64,000 bases of DNA from Clostridia bacterium (lineage in GTDB: Bacteria; Bacillota; Clostridia; Oscillospirales; Acutalibacteraceae). A program made the position numbers and the translations under genes. Shown here piece by piece: positions 54,001 to 62,352 of this stretch. The notes beneath the pieces were generated by a model that was given only the letters and a program-made list of their open reading frames with translations, ran no database searches and was not told the DNA's origin. Location: the NCBI GenBank assembly GCA_017451425.1, contig JAFSPP010000014.1:1-64000 (forward strand), given 5' to 3'. Positions within the stretch are counted from its first letter, which is position 1. Each line of letters starts with the position of its first letter.

Positions 54001-54481
54001 CAGATTCATGCAGTTTGCGGATTTCGAAAACGCAAAGACCGATCCCGGCAAAGAGGTCGAAAGGCTTACGGATCTGGGCTACTTCACGGAGAATGAAGCC
54101 CTGACAATAGACACTGATAAAATTAAGAGCTTCTTCAAATCGGACATCTATGCCAGAATGGAAAAGAGTCCGAACGTCATGCGGGAGAAGAAATTTGCAG
54201 TGCTTGTGCCTGCAAGCAGGTTCAATCCGGACCTGCCACCAGAACTCGCAAAAGAGACAGTGCTCATTCAGGGTATTGCCGACTGTGTCTTTGTTGAGGA
54301 CGACAAGCTTGTAATCGTTGACTACAAGACTGACAGGACGACTGTTGAGGAAGAACTTATAAATCGCCACAAGGCACAGCTTATGACCTACGCCGAGGCG
54401 CTCTCACAGGTACTCGGAATGGAAGTCAAGGCCGCCTATGTCTACGCCTTCAGCCTCGACAAAGAAATAAAAGTAATATAA
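50993..54481 (+). CDS. addA: ATP-dependent helicase/nuclease subunit A
   Basis: 1162 residues from ATG 50993, which gives MTKWTGPQRKAIEARG, the family N-terminus, and overlaps addB by eight bases; upstream in-frame starts exist. UvrD-type 3'-5' helicase: AAAGSGKTTVLIQRI, LIDEYQDTTDLQ, VGDIKQSIYGFRNA, TIHKSKGLQF and VAMTRAKEKL. The C-terminal RecB-family nuclease has VIVDYKTDR near residue 1110 and CLHRFMQF. Partner of AddB; recognises Chi-like sites in relatives. Terminator immediately downstream. Confidence 0.95.
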   Translation: MTKWTGPQRKAIEARGEAIVVSAAAGSGKTTVLIQRIIEMVINKECTIDRMLIVTFTRAATAEIRSRLATAITDALKKDPDNTELIKQQMLVPSAHIYTMDAFCSNFVRENFETLGLTPDFKVLDEGMAPIYIAEALNNTLDKYFSEDSEEFRQLRMLLTEKGYKSTTLEKTIKEIYEKSRAYADPQAALKNALSYYEYDGPVEDSPAVKAFVTYFLDYTDYLIDGIKHGMEFFESDPEILTNSNCEHNYSVLKTELPIYEDFRDAVSRADFEKAFSLKDTFRFGSWQVSKYNGTDFDFYATQQYREALKKLMKGEKDPFSTDCITWTHFLEKDIKTGLPLLKTLIKAVNDFEAEYKKLKSDKNLIDFSDMQHYAYDLLYNKDGSKSDKAKDLAESFDQILIDEYQDTTDLQDKIFSAVSRDEKNLFIVGDIKQSIYGFRNAMPELFLYKKENYPRSLHLGENFRSTYGIIDYVNFVFSQVMTKTCGDIDYRNEDEKLIYGGEEKDKDLNRGDVELHVFGDSPYHVAQKESAFVAKFITERMAEDENLSYSDFAILLRKTAYGVGQTYAATLSDANIPVLFAGDEDFFETADTRIVLSLLHVIDNPVQDIHLLAVLMSPIFNFSADKVAAIRAKGKNKDHSLYANLLSEEKDDEEVKKVLDTIRLYRQLSVAMPVGELIRKIYDDTLLPSIVASMPNGISRQANLMLLSDYADGYEQNTEIGIGSFVRFLDSLLENDLSLKTASLTAGKTDAVKIMTIHKSKGLQFKYCIVPGLNTAFKNESHNIQFGHDMVMGIKALDKETGDLLPSFINELMKIERSRIETAEALRVLYVAMTRAKEKLILIGSTNLAKASNMKNFIPDLRENNTLYPQMIMNAKDPLQILLAATFHHTNASPLLHETDIKYPTITTETPIYCEVHHDPEETEQEIETEQLSTAVDKDMLEELKKRMEYEYPYLALATVPTKRSASATEAAGFDARYFATAIPEFMLQRGLTAAQIGTCLHRFMQFADFENAKTDPGKEVERLTDLGYFTENEALTIDTDKIKSFFKSDIYARMEKSPNVMREKKFAVLVPASRFNPDLPPELAKETVLIQGIADCVFVEDDKLVIVDYKTDRTTVEEELINRHKAQLMTYAEALSQVLGMEVKAAYVYAFSLDKEIKVI

Positions 54482-54482
54482 A

Positions 54483-54510
54483 AAAAGCCCCTGATATCAG
54501 GGGCTTTTTC
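54483..54510 (+). terminator. Terminator of addBA
   Basis: Hairpin AAAAAGCCCCTGA / TCAGGGGCTTTTT, directly after the addA stop. Confidence 0.88.
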
Positions 54511-54512
54511 CC

Positions 54513-54541
54513 TTGATTTTAGGGGTAATATCACATATAAT
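54513..54541 (+). promoter_or_regulatory. Promoter of the DUF4160/DUF2442-HTH pair, with direct repeats
   Basis: TTGATT (54513-54518), 17-base spacer, TATAAT (54536-54541). TTGATT followed by AGGGGTAAT occurs twice, at 54513-54529 and 54553-54567, around the -10 and start point; a candidate operator for the HTH protein encoded downstream. Confidence 0.65.
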
Positions 54542-54586
54542 TGTATTGGGAATTGATTAGGGGTAATTAATGCCGGAGGTATTATT

Positions 54587-54841
54587 ATGCCTACAATCAG
54601 TTCCTTTTATGGGATAATCATTGTTATGTATCTGCGTAACAAAGAGCACAATCCCCCGCACATTCATGCAATCACGCAGGATTTTGATGCGCCGTTTCAG
54701 ATTTCAGACGGCGAAATTATGGACGGAGAGTTTCCCCCAAAAGCAAGTGCAATGGTTAAGGAGTTCATCCTTAAAAACCAAGATGATCTTTTGGAGATGT
54801 GGGAAACAGGCTGTTACAGAAAACTTCCTCCTTTAAAATGA
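54587..54841 (+). CDS. DUF4160 domain protein (toxin-antitoxin-like module)
   Basis: 84 residues, GGAGGT seven bases before the ATG. The pattern GIIIVMYLRNKEHNPPHIHA is the DUF4160 core (NPPHIH), followed by a helix with WETG. DUF4160 proteins are usually paired with DUF2442 proteins and are suspected to be toxin-antitoxin or related modules; activity is unknown. The stop overlaps a possible ATG of the next gene (ATGA at 54838). Confidence 0.88.
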   Translation: MPTISSFYGIIIVMYLRNKEHNPPHIHAITQDFDAPFQISDGEIMDGEFPPKASAMVKEFILKNQDDLLEMWETGCYRKLPPLK

Positions 54842-54861
54842 GTACGGAAGAAGGTGTATTT

Positions 54862-55326
54862 ATGTTTCACCGGGCAATGAGCCTTGAGTTTCTGGACGGA
54901 ACAAGTCTGAAAGTCAGGTTTCAGGACGGCGTTATAAAAAGCTACGATATGAAGGTACTGTTTAAGAAATACCCTCAGCTGAAAGCTTTAAAGGATCGTA
55001 AACTGTTCACTTCCGGAAAGCTTTTAAGTCCTTATGGTATTGTTTGGAACGATGAGCTTGATATTGAAACTGAAACAATCTATCAGGAAGGTGAAACTGT
55101 CGGTCAGGAAAATGCTGCAGACATGAGTTTTGCAGACGCCGTACGCAAAGCACGGGCAGAAGCAGGAATATCACAGATGCAACTCTCCGAGTTGACAGGA
55201 ATAGACCAATCTGATATTTCCAAGATAGAACGCGGTGTTGCAAATCCTTCTGTCTCAACACTGCAACGCATTGCAAAAGCGCTCGGAGGACGACTGTCAA
55301 TCACCATTGATTTTTCCATGACATAA
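54862..55326 (+). CDS. DUF2442 domain fused to XRE-type helix-turn-helix
   Basis: 154 residues from ATG 54862 (AAGGTG seven bases upstream); an in-frame ATG at 54838 overlapping the previous stop is an alternative. N-terminal DUF2442 (FHRAMSLEFLDGTSLKVRF; SPYGIVWNDELDI) and a C-terminal Cro/C1-type domain (SFADAVRKARAEAGISQMQL; DISKIERGVANPSVSTL). The fusion suggests that the protein represses its own promoter and neutralises or partners the DUF4160 protein. That is inference from architecture. Confidence 0.87.
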   Translation: MFHRAMSLEFLDGTSLKVRFQDGVIKSYDMKVLFKKYPQLKALKDRKLFTSGKLLSPYGIVWNDELDIETETIYQEGETVGQENAADMSFADAVRKARAEAGISQMQLSELTGIDQSDISKIERGVANPSVSTLQRIAKALGGRLSITIDFSMT

Positions 55327-55332
55327 TACACA

Positions 55333-55363
55333 AAAAACGGCCCTCTTTTGAAGGGCCGTTTTT
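55333..55363. terminator. Bidirectional terminator between DUF2442-HTH and zip gene
   Basis: Inverted repeat AAAAACGGCCCT / AGGGCCGTTTTT with a seven-base loop, A/T tracts on both sides. Confidence 0.85.
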
Positions 55364-55371
55364 GACTCCGT

Positions 55372-56154
55372 CTATCCGAGTGCGACGTCAAGTGACATCA
55401 TAAGTATAAAGCCTATTGATAACATTACAACGCCTATGTTGGAATGCTCGCCCTCTGACATTTCGGGAATAAGTTCTTCCACCACGACATACATCATGGC
55501 ACCCGCGGCAAAAGCGAGCAGATAAGGCATAACAGGCACGATTAATCCCGTAGCCAGAATTGTTATGACAGCGGCTACAGGCTCAACAATGCCTGAGAGC
55601 AGGCCATAGAGAAAGGCTTTGCCCTTTTTATTCCACTCGGCATTAAGCGGCATTGAAATAATAGCGCCCTCGGGGAAGTTCTGTATGGCAATTCCAAGCG
55701 CCAGCGCAAAAGCTCCGCCGGAAGTGATAGCGGCAGAACCGGATTTAAGTCCCGCATAAATTACACCTACTGCCATTCCCTCGGGAATATTGTGCAGTGT
55801 TACCGCGAGAACCATCATTGTTGTACGGGCAAGGCGGCTTTTCGGACCTTCGGCTTTTTCCGCATTCATATGCAGATGCGGTATTACCGTATCAAGCAGA
55901 AGCAGAAAAGCTATGCCAAAAGCGAATCCTACGGCAGCCGGGACAAATGCAAATTTTCCCATCTCTTCCGACTGCTGCATTGCGGGAATGAGCAGACTCC
56001 AGACAGAAGCTGCGACCATTACTCCCGCGGCAAAGCCGGTAAGGGCGCGCTTCACCTGCCTATTGAGAGATTTTTTCATAAAGAAAACACATGCGGCGCC
56101 GGCCGTCGTGCCGATAAAGGGTATCAGTATACCCGAAAGTATTTCCTGATTCAT
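55372..56154 (-). CDS. ZIP family divalent metal transporter
   Basis: 260 residues, about eight membrane helices. The ZIP signature helices carry VTLHNIPEGMAVG and IAIQNFPEGAII, the metal-binding H/N-x-x-P-E-G motifs. Imports zinc, iron or manganese. A short His/acid loop (VIPHLHMNAEKAEG) lies between helices 3 and 4. A DtxR/MntR-like palindrome at the promoter suggests iron or manganese control, which would favour those metals over zinc. Single gene. Confidence 0.9.
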   Translation of the reverse strand: MNQEILSGILIPFIGTTAGAACVFFMKKSLNRQVKRALTGFAAGVMVAASVWSLLIPAMQQSEEMGKFAFVPAAVGFAFGIAFLLLLDTVIPHLHMNAEKAEGPKSRLARTTMMVLAVTLHNIPEGMAVGVIYAGLKSGSAAITSGGAFALALGIAIQNFPEGAIISMPLNAEWNKKGKAFLYGLLSGIVEPVAAVITILATGLIVPVMPYLLAFAAGAMMYVVVEELIPEMSEGEHSNIGVVMLSIGFILMMSLDVALG

Positions 56155-56189
56155 AATTGTTGTTCAAGCTTACCTTTCTGAAAATTAAG

Positions 56190-56213
56190 TTTAGTTAGCC
56201 TATGCTAACTAAA
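56190..56213. promoter_or_regulatory. DtxR/MntR-like operator at the zip promoter
   Basis: Perfect ten-base inverted repeat TTTAGTTAGC / GCTAACTAAA with spacer CTAT. It touches the last base of the -10 box and covers the start point. It resembles the DtxR family consensus TTAGGTTAGsCTAACCTAA. Confidence 0.7.
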
Positions 56214-56241
56214 TTATTGCACATAATGCGGTTAAAAGCAA
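56213..56241 (-). promoter_or_regulatory. Promoter of zip transporter gene
   Basis: TTGCTT (56236-56241), 17-base spacer, AATAAT (56213-56218) on the minus strand, followed directly by the palindrome. Confidence 0.55.
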
Positions 56242-56244
56242 GTT

Positions 56245-56270
56245 AAAAGCTCCCCGGACGGGGAGCTTTT
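56245..56270 (-). terminator. Terminator after the sensor kinase gene
   Basis: Hairpin AAAAGCTCCCC / GGGGAGCTTTT with loop of four. The tail TTTTAAC on the minus strand is short. Confidence 0.75.
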
Positions 56271-56281
56271 GGTGTTTAAAT

Positions 56282-58714
56282 TCAGTCTTTTGATTTCGGA
56301 AGGGCTATGGTGACCTTGAAGAGGTCGCCGTCGACCGAGAGGTTGAAGCGTCCGCCCTGGAGTTCCGTGAGGGACTTGGCGATTGAGAGGCCGAGGCCCG
56401 AACCCTCGTTGGTGCGTGACTCTTCACCCTGAACAAAGCGGTCGGTAAGACGCTCGACATCGAAGTGCATCTCGTCCTTAGCGACATTCTTCATGGTGAT
56501 GCTGGCGAACGTGCTGCCGGAGGCGATGTCAAGGTAGACACGTGAGCCCGGCATCGCATACTTCTTGACATTTGAGAAGAGATTCTCGAGAATGCGGTAG
56601 GTCTTCTGTCCGTCAGCGACAATGTATACGGGGTCTTCCGGAGCGCTTATCTTGAGCTCAAGGTTCGCGTCCTTTAAATCGTCCTCATATTCGCCGTAAA
56701 TCTGCTCTGTGAGCTCGTTTACGTCTATTTTCACCATATTGAGTGTCACATTGCCCGAAGAGGCTTTGGATGCCTCCACGAGGTCCTCAACGAGTTTCTT
56801 GAGTCTGTGTGATTTCTCATCGAGAACGCCTATATACTCGTTCGCTGTCGCGTCCTCAATATCACACTGTTTCAAAAGGTCAGTGTATGTGATGATTGAG
56901 GTCAGAGGAGTCTTAAGGTCATGTGAGACATTAGTGATGAGTTCGGTCTTCATGCGCTCTGACTTTGTGGCCTCATCGATTGCAATGTTCAGACCGTTTG
57001 TGAGGTTGTTTACGTTCTCGCCCATCGACTGAAGAGCTGCGGGCATGACATCTACATCGACCGCGAAATCGTAGTCTCCGCCCTCCGCCTTTGTGAGAGC
57101 TGATGAGATGGCGTCAAGTCCCTTGGAGAGCTTGAGAACATAGATGAACATGGCTATTGAGGCGACTACCGCTATACCCGCTCCGATGAACGGTATGCAG
57201 GCGGCGGCGACCATTACGACAAGGTACGCTATGAAGACATAGAAGACACGCTTCTTTATCTCACCGTTTGTGATCTTGTTGATGCCCGAGTTCGCCCAGC
57301 GCTTAAATGCCGGCCAGTTCTTGATGAATACTTTATATATGATGGTATTCTTCCAGAATGTCCTGTTCTTTCCCTGTCTTGAAGCTGACATCAGCCATTC
57401 AATGAAGAAGAGATTTGAGAGAACGGTTATTACCGCCACTATGAGCGATGGCTTGAAGTTCCAGTTCACGAACTCAAGGTAAATACCCATGGGAGCTATA
57501 GCGCATCCCATAACCAGCATGACGGACATAACGAAGTGAATGCTGTTCGGAAGTTTGTCGAGAAGGGTCTCCTTCATCTTGCCGTCCTCGCCCCTGTTGC
57601 CCGCGAATACCGCAAGAAGAACAAGGGTCAGTATCCATGCCGCGAAGCAGATGATTGTATTGCGCAGTCTCTCGCTCACGGAATCGGACATTGCCTTCCA
57701 GTCTTTATAGATACCGGAGAATACATCGTTGCCGTCCGGAGTTAAATCAACATAGATGAACATATCGTACTTGTCCATGTCGAGTGTGCCGAAGCAGTAG
57801 TTATAGTAATCGTTCTCTGAGGTGATGTAGTTTCCGGAGATGAATTTCTGTCCGGTCTCCAAAACGTTACGAAGCGCACGGCTTATGGAGAATTCTCCTC
57901 CGACAACGCTTGCCCTGTAATCATCCTTGTCGGGATAATGGGCCGCAGCCTCCTCTATTGTTTCGGCATTCTCGATATTTGTATATATCATACCGTTCGT
58001 CTTGTTGAGAAGGAAGTATCTGTATGAAGTGAGTTCAGAGAGTTCAGCTTTCAGGTTGGCATAATCTGTCTTGAAAGAACCTTTCTGGGTTGCAAGCTCA
58101 GCCTGCATCTGCTTTGTAAGGTCCTCAGATATTCCGTCTTTGTCGATATTTGCCTCATCGACCGGGAAGCCCTTGTAATAACGGACACCGTCTATGGTAG
58201 TAATACCGTGAATTTCATAGTCGCCCAGCTGAACAAAGCTGCGGTCTGCCTGAATCTGCTGTTCTGAAGAGAACGAGATAATTTCAACGCCGTCAAAACC
58301 GGGATATGTATAGACTTCCCGCTCATAATCATATTCGTAATTGCTCTCTATGAAGCTTATCTGCTCCTGGAGAATGCGGCCGTCAATATTCTTCTGATAA
58401 CGGTCGCGGAGTTCCGCCTCATATTTCGCAAAAGCTTCACCGGACTCGACGAACTCGTCGTCAACATATTTTGAAGCAAGTGAGCGTACCTTTCCCGTCT
58501 CGGAGCGGATCTGCTTTGCAAAGGTTGAATTACCATTGCCGAGCACCGTCTCCATTGAGTCGAGGGAGGTCAGATAACCATCCGTGTTCTCAATATAGAA
58601 CTGGACAAGCTGCTGGCCGAAGAAGTAGGTTGTGACAAATAAAACGCAGGAGGCGATAATGAGTATCACCTTTATGATTGTGCGTTTAAGATTCTTTGTC
58701 GATTTTGTATCCAA
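56282..58714 (-). CDS. Large membrane sensor histidine kinase
   Basis: 810 residues from TTG 58714; no ATG follows for about 40 residues, so the start overlaps the regulator gene by 29 bases. One N-terminal helix (residues 12-34), a large probably extracellular region to about residue 345, then five or more helices to about 535, then a HAMP-like part, the dimerisation H-box TNVSHDLKTPLTSIITY near residue 600, and an ATPase domain (ENLFSNVKKYAMPGS; EGSGLGLSIAKSL). The multi-helix block in the middle is unusual for a kinase of this class. The signal is unknown. Confidence 0.88.
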   Translation of the reverse strand: MDTKSTKNLKRTIIKVILIIASCVLFVTTYFFGQQLVQFYIENTDGYLTSLDSMETVLGNGNSTFAKQIRSETGKVRSLASKYVDDEFVESGEAFAKYEAELRDRYQKNIDGRILQEQISFIESNYEYDYEREVYTYPGFDGVEIISFSSEQQIQADRSFVQLGDYEIHGITTIDGVRYYKGFPVDEANIDKDGISEDLTKQMQAELATQKGSFKTDYANLKAELSELTSYRYFLLNKTNGMIYTNIENAETIEEAAAHYPDKDDYRASVVGGEFSISRALRNVLETGQKFISGNYITSENDYYNYCFGTLDMDKYDMFIYVDLTPDGNDVFSGIYKDWKAMSDSVSERLRNTIICFAAWILTLVLLAVFAGNRGEDGKMKETLLDKLPNSIHFVMSVMLVMGCAIAPMGIYLEFVNWNFKPSLIVAVITVLSNLFFIEWLMSASRQGKNRTFWKNTIIYKVFIKNWPAFKRWANSGINKITNGEIKKRVFYVFIAYLVVMVAAACIPFIGAGIAVVASIAMFIYVLKLSKGLDAISSALTKAEGGDYDFAVDVDVMPAALQSMGENVNNLTNGLNIAIDEATKSERMKTELITNVSHDLKTPLTSIITYTDLLKQCDIEDATANEYIGVLDEKSHRLKKLVEDLVEASKASSGNVTLNMVKIDVNELTEQIYGEYEDDLKDANLELKISAPEDPVYIVADGQKTYRILENLFSNVKKYAMPGSRVYLDIASGSTFASITMKNVAKDEMHFDVERLTDRFVQGEESRTNEGSGLGLSIAKSLTELQGGRFNLSVDGDLFKVTIALPKSKD

Positions 58715-59378
58715 TGCCCCACACCACCTTAATGTATTTAGGATCTTTCGGATTGATCTCTATCTTTTCGCGAATTCTGCGGATGTGGACCGTTACGGTC
58801 TTTTCGGTAGCGAAGGCCTCTTCGTGCCAGACCGCTTCGTAGATCTGATTTGTGGAGAGAACGTGACCCATGTTTTCCATGAGGTACTCAAGTATCTTGT
58901 ACTCCGTCGCGGTGACCTTTACGGGCTCGCCGTCAACCGATACGGTCTTTGCCTCAGTGTCGAGTTCAAGACCTCCGGAGCGGAGTATCGTGTCCTTTGT
59001 CTCAAGGCTTCCGAGAGTTGTATAACGTCTTATCTGTGATTTGACTCTCGCTACAAGTTCGAGTGGGTTGAAGGGTTTTGTAACATAGTCGTCGGCTCCG
59101 AATGAGAGACCGGCAATCTTGTCAGTGTCCTCCGACTTCGCAGATAAAAGTATAATAGGTATATTTTTATCTTTACGAAGTTTACTTGTCACCGTAAGGC
59201 CGTCCATGCCCGGCATCATTATGTCAAGGATGATGCAGTGCAGTTCGGCATTCTCGGCAACCGTCAGCGCCTCCATTCCGTTTGTCGCGCGATAGACCTT
59301 GTAACCTTCATTCTGAAGATAGATCTCAACGGAATCGAGTATGGCCTTGTCGTCGTCACATACAAGTACGTTATACAT
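58686..59378 (-). CDS. OmpR family response regulator
   Basis: 230 residues from ATG 59378 (GGAGG nine bases upstream); a longer in-frame start is less likely. Receiver domain: acidic pocket VCDDDKAILD, phosphorylated Asp in ILDIMMPGMDG, Thr/Ser in LLSAKS and Lys in VTKPFNPLEL. C-terminal winged helix with TATEYKILEYLMEN and VTVHIRRIREKIE. Cognate partner of the kinase encoded directly downstream. A TGn-TACAAT (59409-59414) is upstream. Confidence 0.94.
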   Translation of the reverse strand: MYNVLVCDDDKAILDSVEIYLQNEGYKVYRATNGMEALTVAENAELHCIILDIMMPGMDGLTVTSKLRKDKNIPIILLSAKSEDTDKIAGLSFGADDYVTKPFNPLELVARVKSQIRRYTTLGSLETKDTILRSGGLELDTEAKTVSVDGEPVKVTATEYKILEYLMENMGHVLSTNQIYEAVWHEEAFATEKTVTVHIRRIREKIEINPKDPKYIKVVWGIGYKIDKES

Positions 59379-59408
59379 TTCATGTTCCTCCAAAATTTTG
59401 TCTACGGT

Positions 59409-59414
59409 ATTGTA
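59409..59414 (-). promoter_or_regulatory. Extended -10 of the two-component operon
   Basis: TACAAT preceded by TGG on the minus strand, 30 bases before the regulator start; no clear -35. Confidence 0.4.
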
Positions 59415-59440
59415 CCACAAAATTCGTCTATATACATTAA

Positions 59441-59473
59441 AAACCCGTGCAATTACAAAAATTGCACGGGTTT
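59441..59473 (-). terminator. Terminator after rpoD
   Basis: Perfect 14-base inverted repeat AAACCCGTGCAATT / AATTGCACGGGTTT with a five-base loop and TTTTTAATG tail on the minus strand. Confidence 0.88.
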
Positions 59474-59491
59474 CTTACAGAATGGTTACAA

Positions 59492-60589
59492 TCAGTCGAG
59501 GAAATCCTTAAGCTTCTTTGAGCGGCTTGGATGGCGGAGCTTGCGAAGCGCCTTCGCCTCAATCTGACGGATACGCTCACGGGTTACGTTGAACTCGCGG
59601 CCGACTTCCTCAAGGGTGCGCGGGTGGCCGTCCTCGAGACCGAAACGCAGAGAGAGGACCTTCTCCTCTCTCGGAGTGAGGGTCTTTAAGACCTCGGCCA
59701 GCTGCTCTTTGAGAAGCAGCATAGAGGCCGCGTCAGCCGGGGCGAGCGCGTCATCATCGGGGATGAAATCACCGAGATGCGAGTCCTCTTCCTCGCCGAT
59801 AGGCGTCTCAAGGGAAACAGGTTCCTGAGCGACGCGAAGGATCTCTCTTACCTTTTCAACCGGCATGTCGAGTTCCTTGGCTATCTCTTCAGCCGTAGGA
59901 TCTCTGCCGTTTTTATGGAGCAGTATGGAGTTTGTCTTTTTAACTTTGTTGATAGTCTCAACCATGTGAACCGGGATACGGATGGTTCTGGCCTGGTCGG
60001 CTATGGCACGGGTGATCGCCTGACGGATCCACCATGTGGCATATGTCGAGAACTTGAAGCCCTTGGTGTAGTCGAACTTGTCAACGGCCTTGATAAGACC
60101 GAGGTTGCCCTCCTGGATAAGGTCAAGGAAGGACATGCCGCGGCCGACATAGCGCTTCGCTATGGAGACTACGAGACGGAGGTTTGACTCGGCGAGCTTT
60201 TTCTTCGCGGCCTCATCGCCCTCGGAAATACGGATGGCGAGATCTATCTCCTCCTCGGGAGTAAGGAGAGGCACGCGGCCTATCTCTTTCAGATAGACCT
60301 TTACCGGGTCGTCCATCGCGGCGTTCTTCGTTGACTCGTCAACGACGCCGAGCTCGATTGCCGACGGAAGTTCAAGATCAAAGTTGAGTGATTCAAGAGC
60401 AGCGGAACCGAGGTCATCTATAATCTCGATATCGTTGTGCTCAAGTGTGGCATAGAGTTTGTCGAGGTCATTCATGTCCATGTCGATCTCGACAATAGCA
60501 GCATCTATATCGTTTGTCGATAAGCTGCCCTGTGCCTTGCCCTTCTCTATGAGGGCATCAATCACATTGGTTTTCTTTTCATCTGCCAT
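59492..60589 (-). CDS. rpoD: Primary sigma factor
   Basis: 365 residues, a short RpoD/SigA without the long non-conserved insert of E. coli. Regions 1.2 to 4.2 are complete: [21 protein letters not shown], the region 2 block [20 protein letters not shown] followed by [15 protein letters not shown], and the region 4 helix-turn-helix [20 protein letters not shown]. The start directly follows the dnaG stop, with the ribosome site inside dnaG. Its promoters fit the TTGACA/TATAAT boxes seen here. Confidence 0.97.
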   Translation of the reverse strand: MADEKKTNVIDALIEKGKAQGSLSTNDIDAAIVEIDMDMNDLDKLYATLEHNDIEIIDDLGSAALESLNFDLELPSAIELGVVDESTKNAAMDDPVKVYLKEIGRVPLLTPEEEIDLAIRISEGDEAAKKKLAESNLRLVVSIAKRYVGRGMSFLDLIQEGNLGLIKAVDKFDYTKGFKFSTYATWWIRQAITRAIADQARTIRIPVHMVETINKVKKTNSILLHKNGRDPTAEEIAKELDMPVEKVREILRVAQEPVSLETPIGEEEDSHLGDFIPDDDALAPADAASMLLLKEQLAEVLKTLTPREEKVLSLRFGLEDGHPRTLEEVGREFNVTRERIRQIEAKALRKLRHPSRSKKLKDFLD

Positions 60590-62317
60590 TTAACTGTCTC
60601 CTCTTTTGAATAATTTGAGATATTCTTCGTCACTGAGTGATGCGGCGTTACCCAGGTTCTGCTTCTTTTTCTCCTCTTTGAGGATTTTAATGCAGTCCCT
60701 GACCTCGTCCAGTGTGTTTGAGACGAGGAGCTCGCCGTTTTTCAGCTTTACAAGGTTTGAAATCTCCTCACCCGAGAGTTCGGATGAGATGAAGTCGAGT
60801 TCAATCGACTGACCGGAGCCGGTTCGCTCCGCGAAGACGGCATAGATATGCCTGTAGCCTTCGCTTATGAAGTCATCCGGTGTAAGTTCTGTTTCAATCT
60901 TCTTTAAGAAGTCCGGACTCTTCATCAAAGTCGCGATTATTGTCTCTTCTGCCCTGTAAGCCTTAAGGTGAACTGTCGGTTTTACGAGGTCTCTCGCGAG
61001 TCCGGAGAAGTCACTCCTTGAGGCGCGCCTTGCAATACGCCGCTCGGCGTCCTTCACCTGGACCATTATCGCGTCTTTCGAGACACCTGTTTCCTCGGCC
61101 AGACGGGAGGCATAAATATCCTTCTCAATTGCGCTCAGCGGCGCAAGCACAGGCACGGCCTTCGTTAAGTATTTTGCGCGCCCGTCGTCCGTGGAGATGT
61201 CAAGACCGTCTCGTATACTTACAAGTTTGTATTCTATATCGTTCATGGCGCCTGAGAGTATGCTCTTCCAGCGCTCAGGACCGAATTTTTTGATTACTTC
61301 ATCGGGATCCTTCGCATCCGTATATGTGAGCGGATGTACGGCAAGCGGAGTTCGCGTCAGCTTGCCGAGTGCCTTCTGCAGGGCGTCACGGCCCGCCTCG
61401 TCACTGTCATACGAGAGGTAGACCTTTGAGCAGTAGTGCGAAATCAGTCTCACCTGCTCGTCCGTCAGTGCCGTACCCTGGCCCGCGACGGCATTTGTAA
61501 AGCCGGCCTGGTGAAGGGCTATGACGTCCATATAACCCTCACAGAGAATCAGGCTGTCCTCCTTTGAGGACTTCGCGAAGTTCAGTGCGAAAAGATTCTG
61601 TCCCTTTTTGTAGATGAGGGTGTCCCTCGTGTTTATGTATTTAGGTTTGGTGTCATCCATGACCCTGCCGCCGAAGGCGACGACATTGCCGCGCAGGTCA
61701 ATGATAGGTGTCATCACCCTGTTACGGAATGTGGGATAAAGGCTGCCCTTCTGTGATTTCCTGGCGAGGTCCGCCTCGAAGAGTTCCTGATTCGAGTAAC
61801 CCTTTGAGCGCATATGGCTCATAAAGATATCCCAGTCGTCAGGGGCGTAGCCCAGCCCGAAATGCGTTATGGTTTTCGGAGTGAGTCCGCGGCCGAGCCA
61901 GTAATTCAGTCCGGCGCTGCCCTTCTGTGATTTCATGTACTCATGGAAGAAGCGCGCAGCCTCCTTGTTCATCTCGAGCATGCGCTTTTTCTTCCGGATT
62001 ATCGTGTCGTCATACTCCTCGTCGGGCATGTTGAGTCCCGCCCTGTCGGCAAGGAACTTAACCGCCTCAATATACTCGAGGTTTTCAATGTCGCGGATGA
62101 AGGTAATGGCATCTCCGCCCTTTCCGCAGCCGAAGCAGTAGAAGGAGCGCGTGTCCTCATATACAACAAAGGACGGGGTCTTCTCGTTGTGGAAGGGACA
62201 GAGGCCCTTCGACAGCCGTCCGGCGCGCTTCAGGTCGACATATTCGCCTATCAGGTCCTCAATGTCTATACGGTCCCTGAGCTGCTCCAAAAACCGGTCA
62301 CTCAATCGCACTGCCAC
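60590..62317 (-). CDS. dnaG: DNA primase
   Basis: 575 residues from GTG 62317 (GGAGGGG eight bases upstream). Synthesises RNA primers at the fork. N-terminal zinc ribbon CPFHNEKTPSFVV ... YCFGCGKGG (three Cys, one His); TOPRIM catalytic core ILCEGYMDVIAL and YDSDEAGRDA; C-terminal region about residues 435-575 for DnaB helicase contact. Part of the U32-dgt-dnaG-rpoD macromolecular synthesis operon. Confidence 0.96.
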   Translation of the reverse strand: MAVRLSDRFLEQLRDRIDIEDLIGEYVDLKRAGRLSKGLCPFHNEKTPSFVVYEDTRSFYCFGCGKGGDAITFIRDIENLEYIEAVKFLADRAGLNMPDEEYDDTIIRKKKRMLEMNKEAARFFHEYMKSQKGSAGLNYWLGRGLTPKTITHFGLGYAPDDWDIFMSHMRSKGYSNQELFEADLARKSQKGSLYPTFRNRVMTPIIDLRGNVVAFGGRVMDDTKPKYINTRDTLIYKKGQNLFALNFAKSSKEDSLILCEGYMDVIALHQAGFTNAVAGQGTALTDEQVRLISHYCSKVYLSYDSDEAGRDALQKALGKLTRTPLAVHPLTYTDAKDPDEVIKKFGPERWKSILSGAMNDIEYKLVSIRDGLDISTDDGRAKYLTKAVPVLAPLSAIEKDIYASRLAEETGVSKDAIMVQVKDAERRIARRASRSDFSGLARDLVKPTVHLKAYRAEETIIATLMKSPDFLKKIETELTPDDFISEGYRHIYAVFAERTGSGQSIELDFISSELSGEEISNLVKLKNGELLVSNTLDEVRDCIKILKEEKKKQNLGNAASLSDEEYLKLFKRGDS

Positions 62318-62352
62318 GGCTACCCCTCCTTCCGTCAGTTTCGTTTTTTATG

